A stretch of 5,440 bases of DNA. It comes from Clostridia bacterium. GTDB taxonomy: Bacteria; Bacillota_A; Clostridia; Christensenellales; Borkfalkiaceae. Of this stretch, positions 5,358 through 5,440 are shown one piece after another. The stretch covers positions 1 through 5,440 of the forward strand of contig JAFQBR010000159.1 in NCBI GenBank assembly GCA_017399665.1, written 5' to 3'. Made by a program: the position numbers and the translations under genes. Position 1 is the first letter of the stretch. Each line of letters starts with the position of its first letter. The notes beneath the pieces were generated by a model. The model did no database searches. It was not told the origin of the DNA and saw nothing but the letters and a program-made list of their open reading frames with translations.

Positions 5358-5440
5358 GTTAAGGGAATAGTCTGCGCTACAATGCGTGATGTGCCGTCAC
5401 CACGGGAAACCCGGCTTCATCTTAAATGACGAGACTTATC
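5358..5440 (+). ncRNA. Probable structured non-coding RNA, 5' part (cut by the window end)
   Basis: Downstream of the strong promoter is about 80 bases of sequence with much higher G+C than its surroundings, no Shine-Dalgarno-plus-ATG and several nested helices. A small CGC/GCG hairpin (5375-5377 with 5384-5386) is followed by a composite helix: GATG (5388-5391) pairs with CATC (5418-5421), GCC (5393-5395) with GGC (5413-5415), and GGG (5404-5406) with CCC (5410-5412) closing an AAA loop. An outer pairing AGTC (5369-5372) / GACT (5433-5436) encloses both. GTGA (5387-5390 with its preceding G shared) and TCAC (5397-5400) offer an alternative or pseudoknot pairing. The signatures I know for tmRNA, RNase P RNA, SRP RNA, T-box and common riboswitches are not present. 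It could belong to another known large RNA class, or be the leader of a gene beyond the window. Confidence 0.6.

Overview
The window is AT-rich DNA from an endospore-forming Firmicute, most likely a gut-type member of the Clostridia. The evidence is a full-length SpoIIE (the PP2C phosphatase of sporulation), strong Shine-Dalgarno sequences, AT-rich codon use and TATAAT-type promoters. No mobile element, CRISPR array, tRNA or rRNA was seen.

Layout: (1) 38-1252 (+), a galactokinase of the GHMP family. (2) 1253-1351, a very compact intergenic region. A galK terminator hairpin, a candidate spoIIE promoter with a Spo0A-box match, and the weak spoIIE ribosome-binding site appear to be superimposed here. 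(3) 1352-3595 (+), spoIIE. (4) An extended -10 promoter leads into a possible 52-codon basic ORF (3660-3818), whose end overlaps a 176-aa protein with three predicted membrane segments (3781-4311). Neither is recognised. (5) Two hairpin terminators (4337-4409) separate these genes from a convergent gene. (6) 4457-4867 (-) encodes a small four-helix membrane protein of unknown function, driven by a strong sigma-A-type promoter at 4972-4999 with a leader of about 98 nt. (7) About 320 bases of gene-free, T-rich sequence follow, including a 16-bp perfect palindrome. (8) From about 5358 to the window end, a strong near-consensus promoter fires into a base-rich, foldable sequence with no ORF. This is probably the 5' end of a structured non-coding RNA cut by the window edge.

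The genes do not form one obvious pathway: sugar phosphorylation, sporulation signalling and unknown membrane proteins sit side by side, each with its own promoter or terminator signals. The two points most worth following up are the 3'-terminal structured RNA, whose family I could not identify with certainty, and the overlapping terminator/promoter/RBS arrangement in front of spoIIE.
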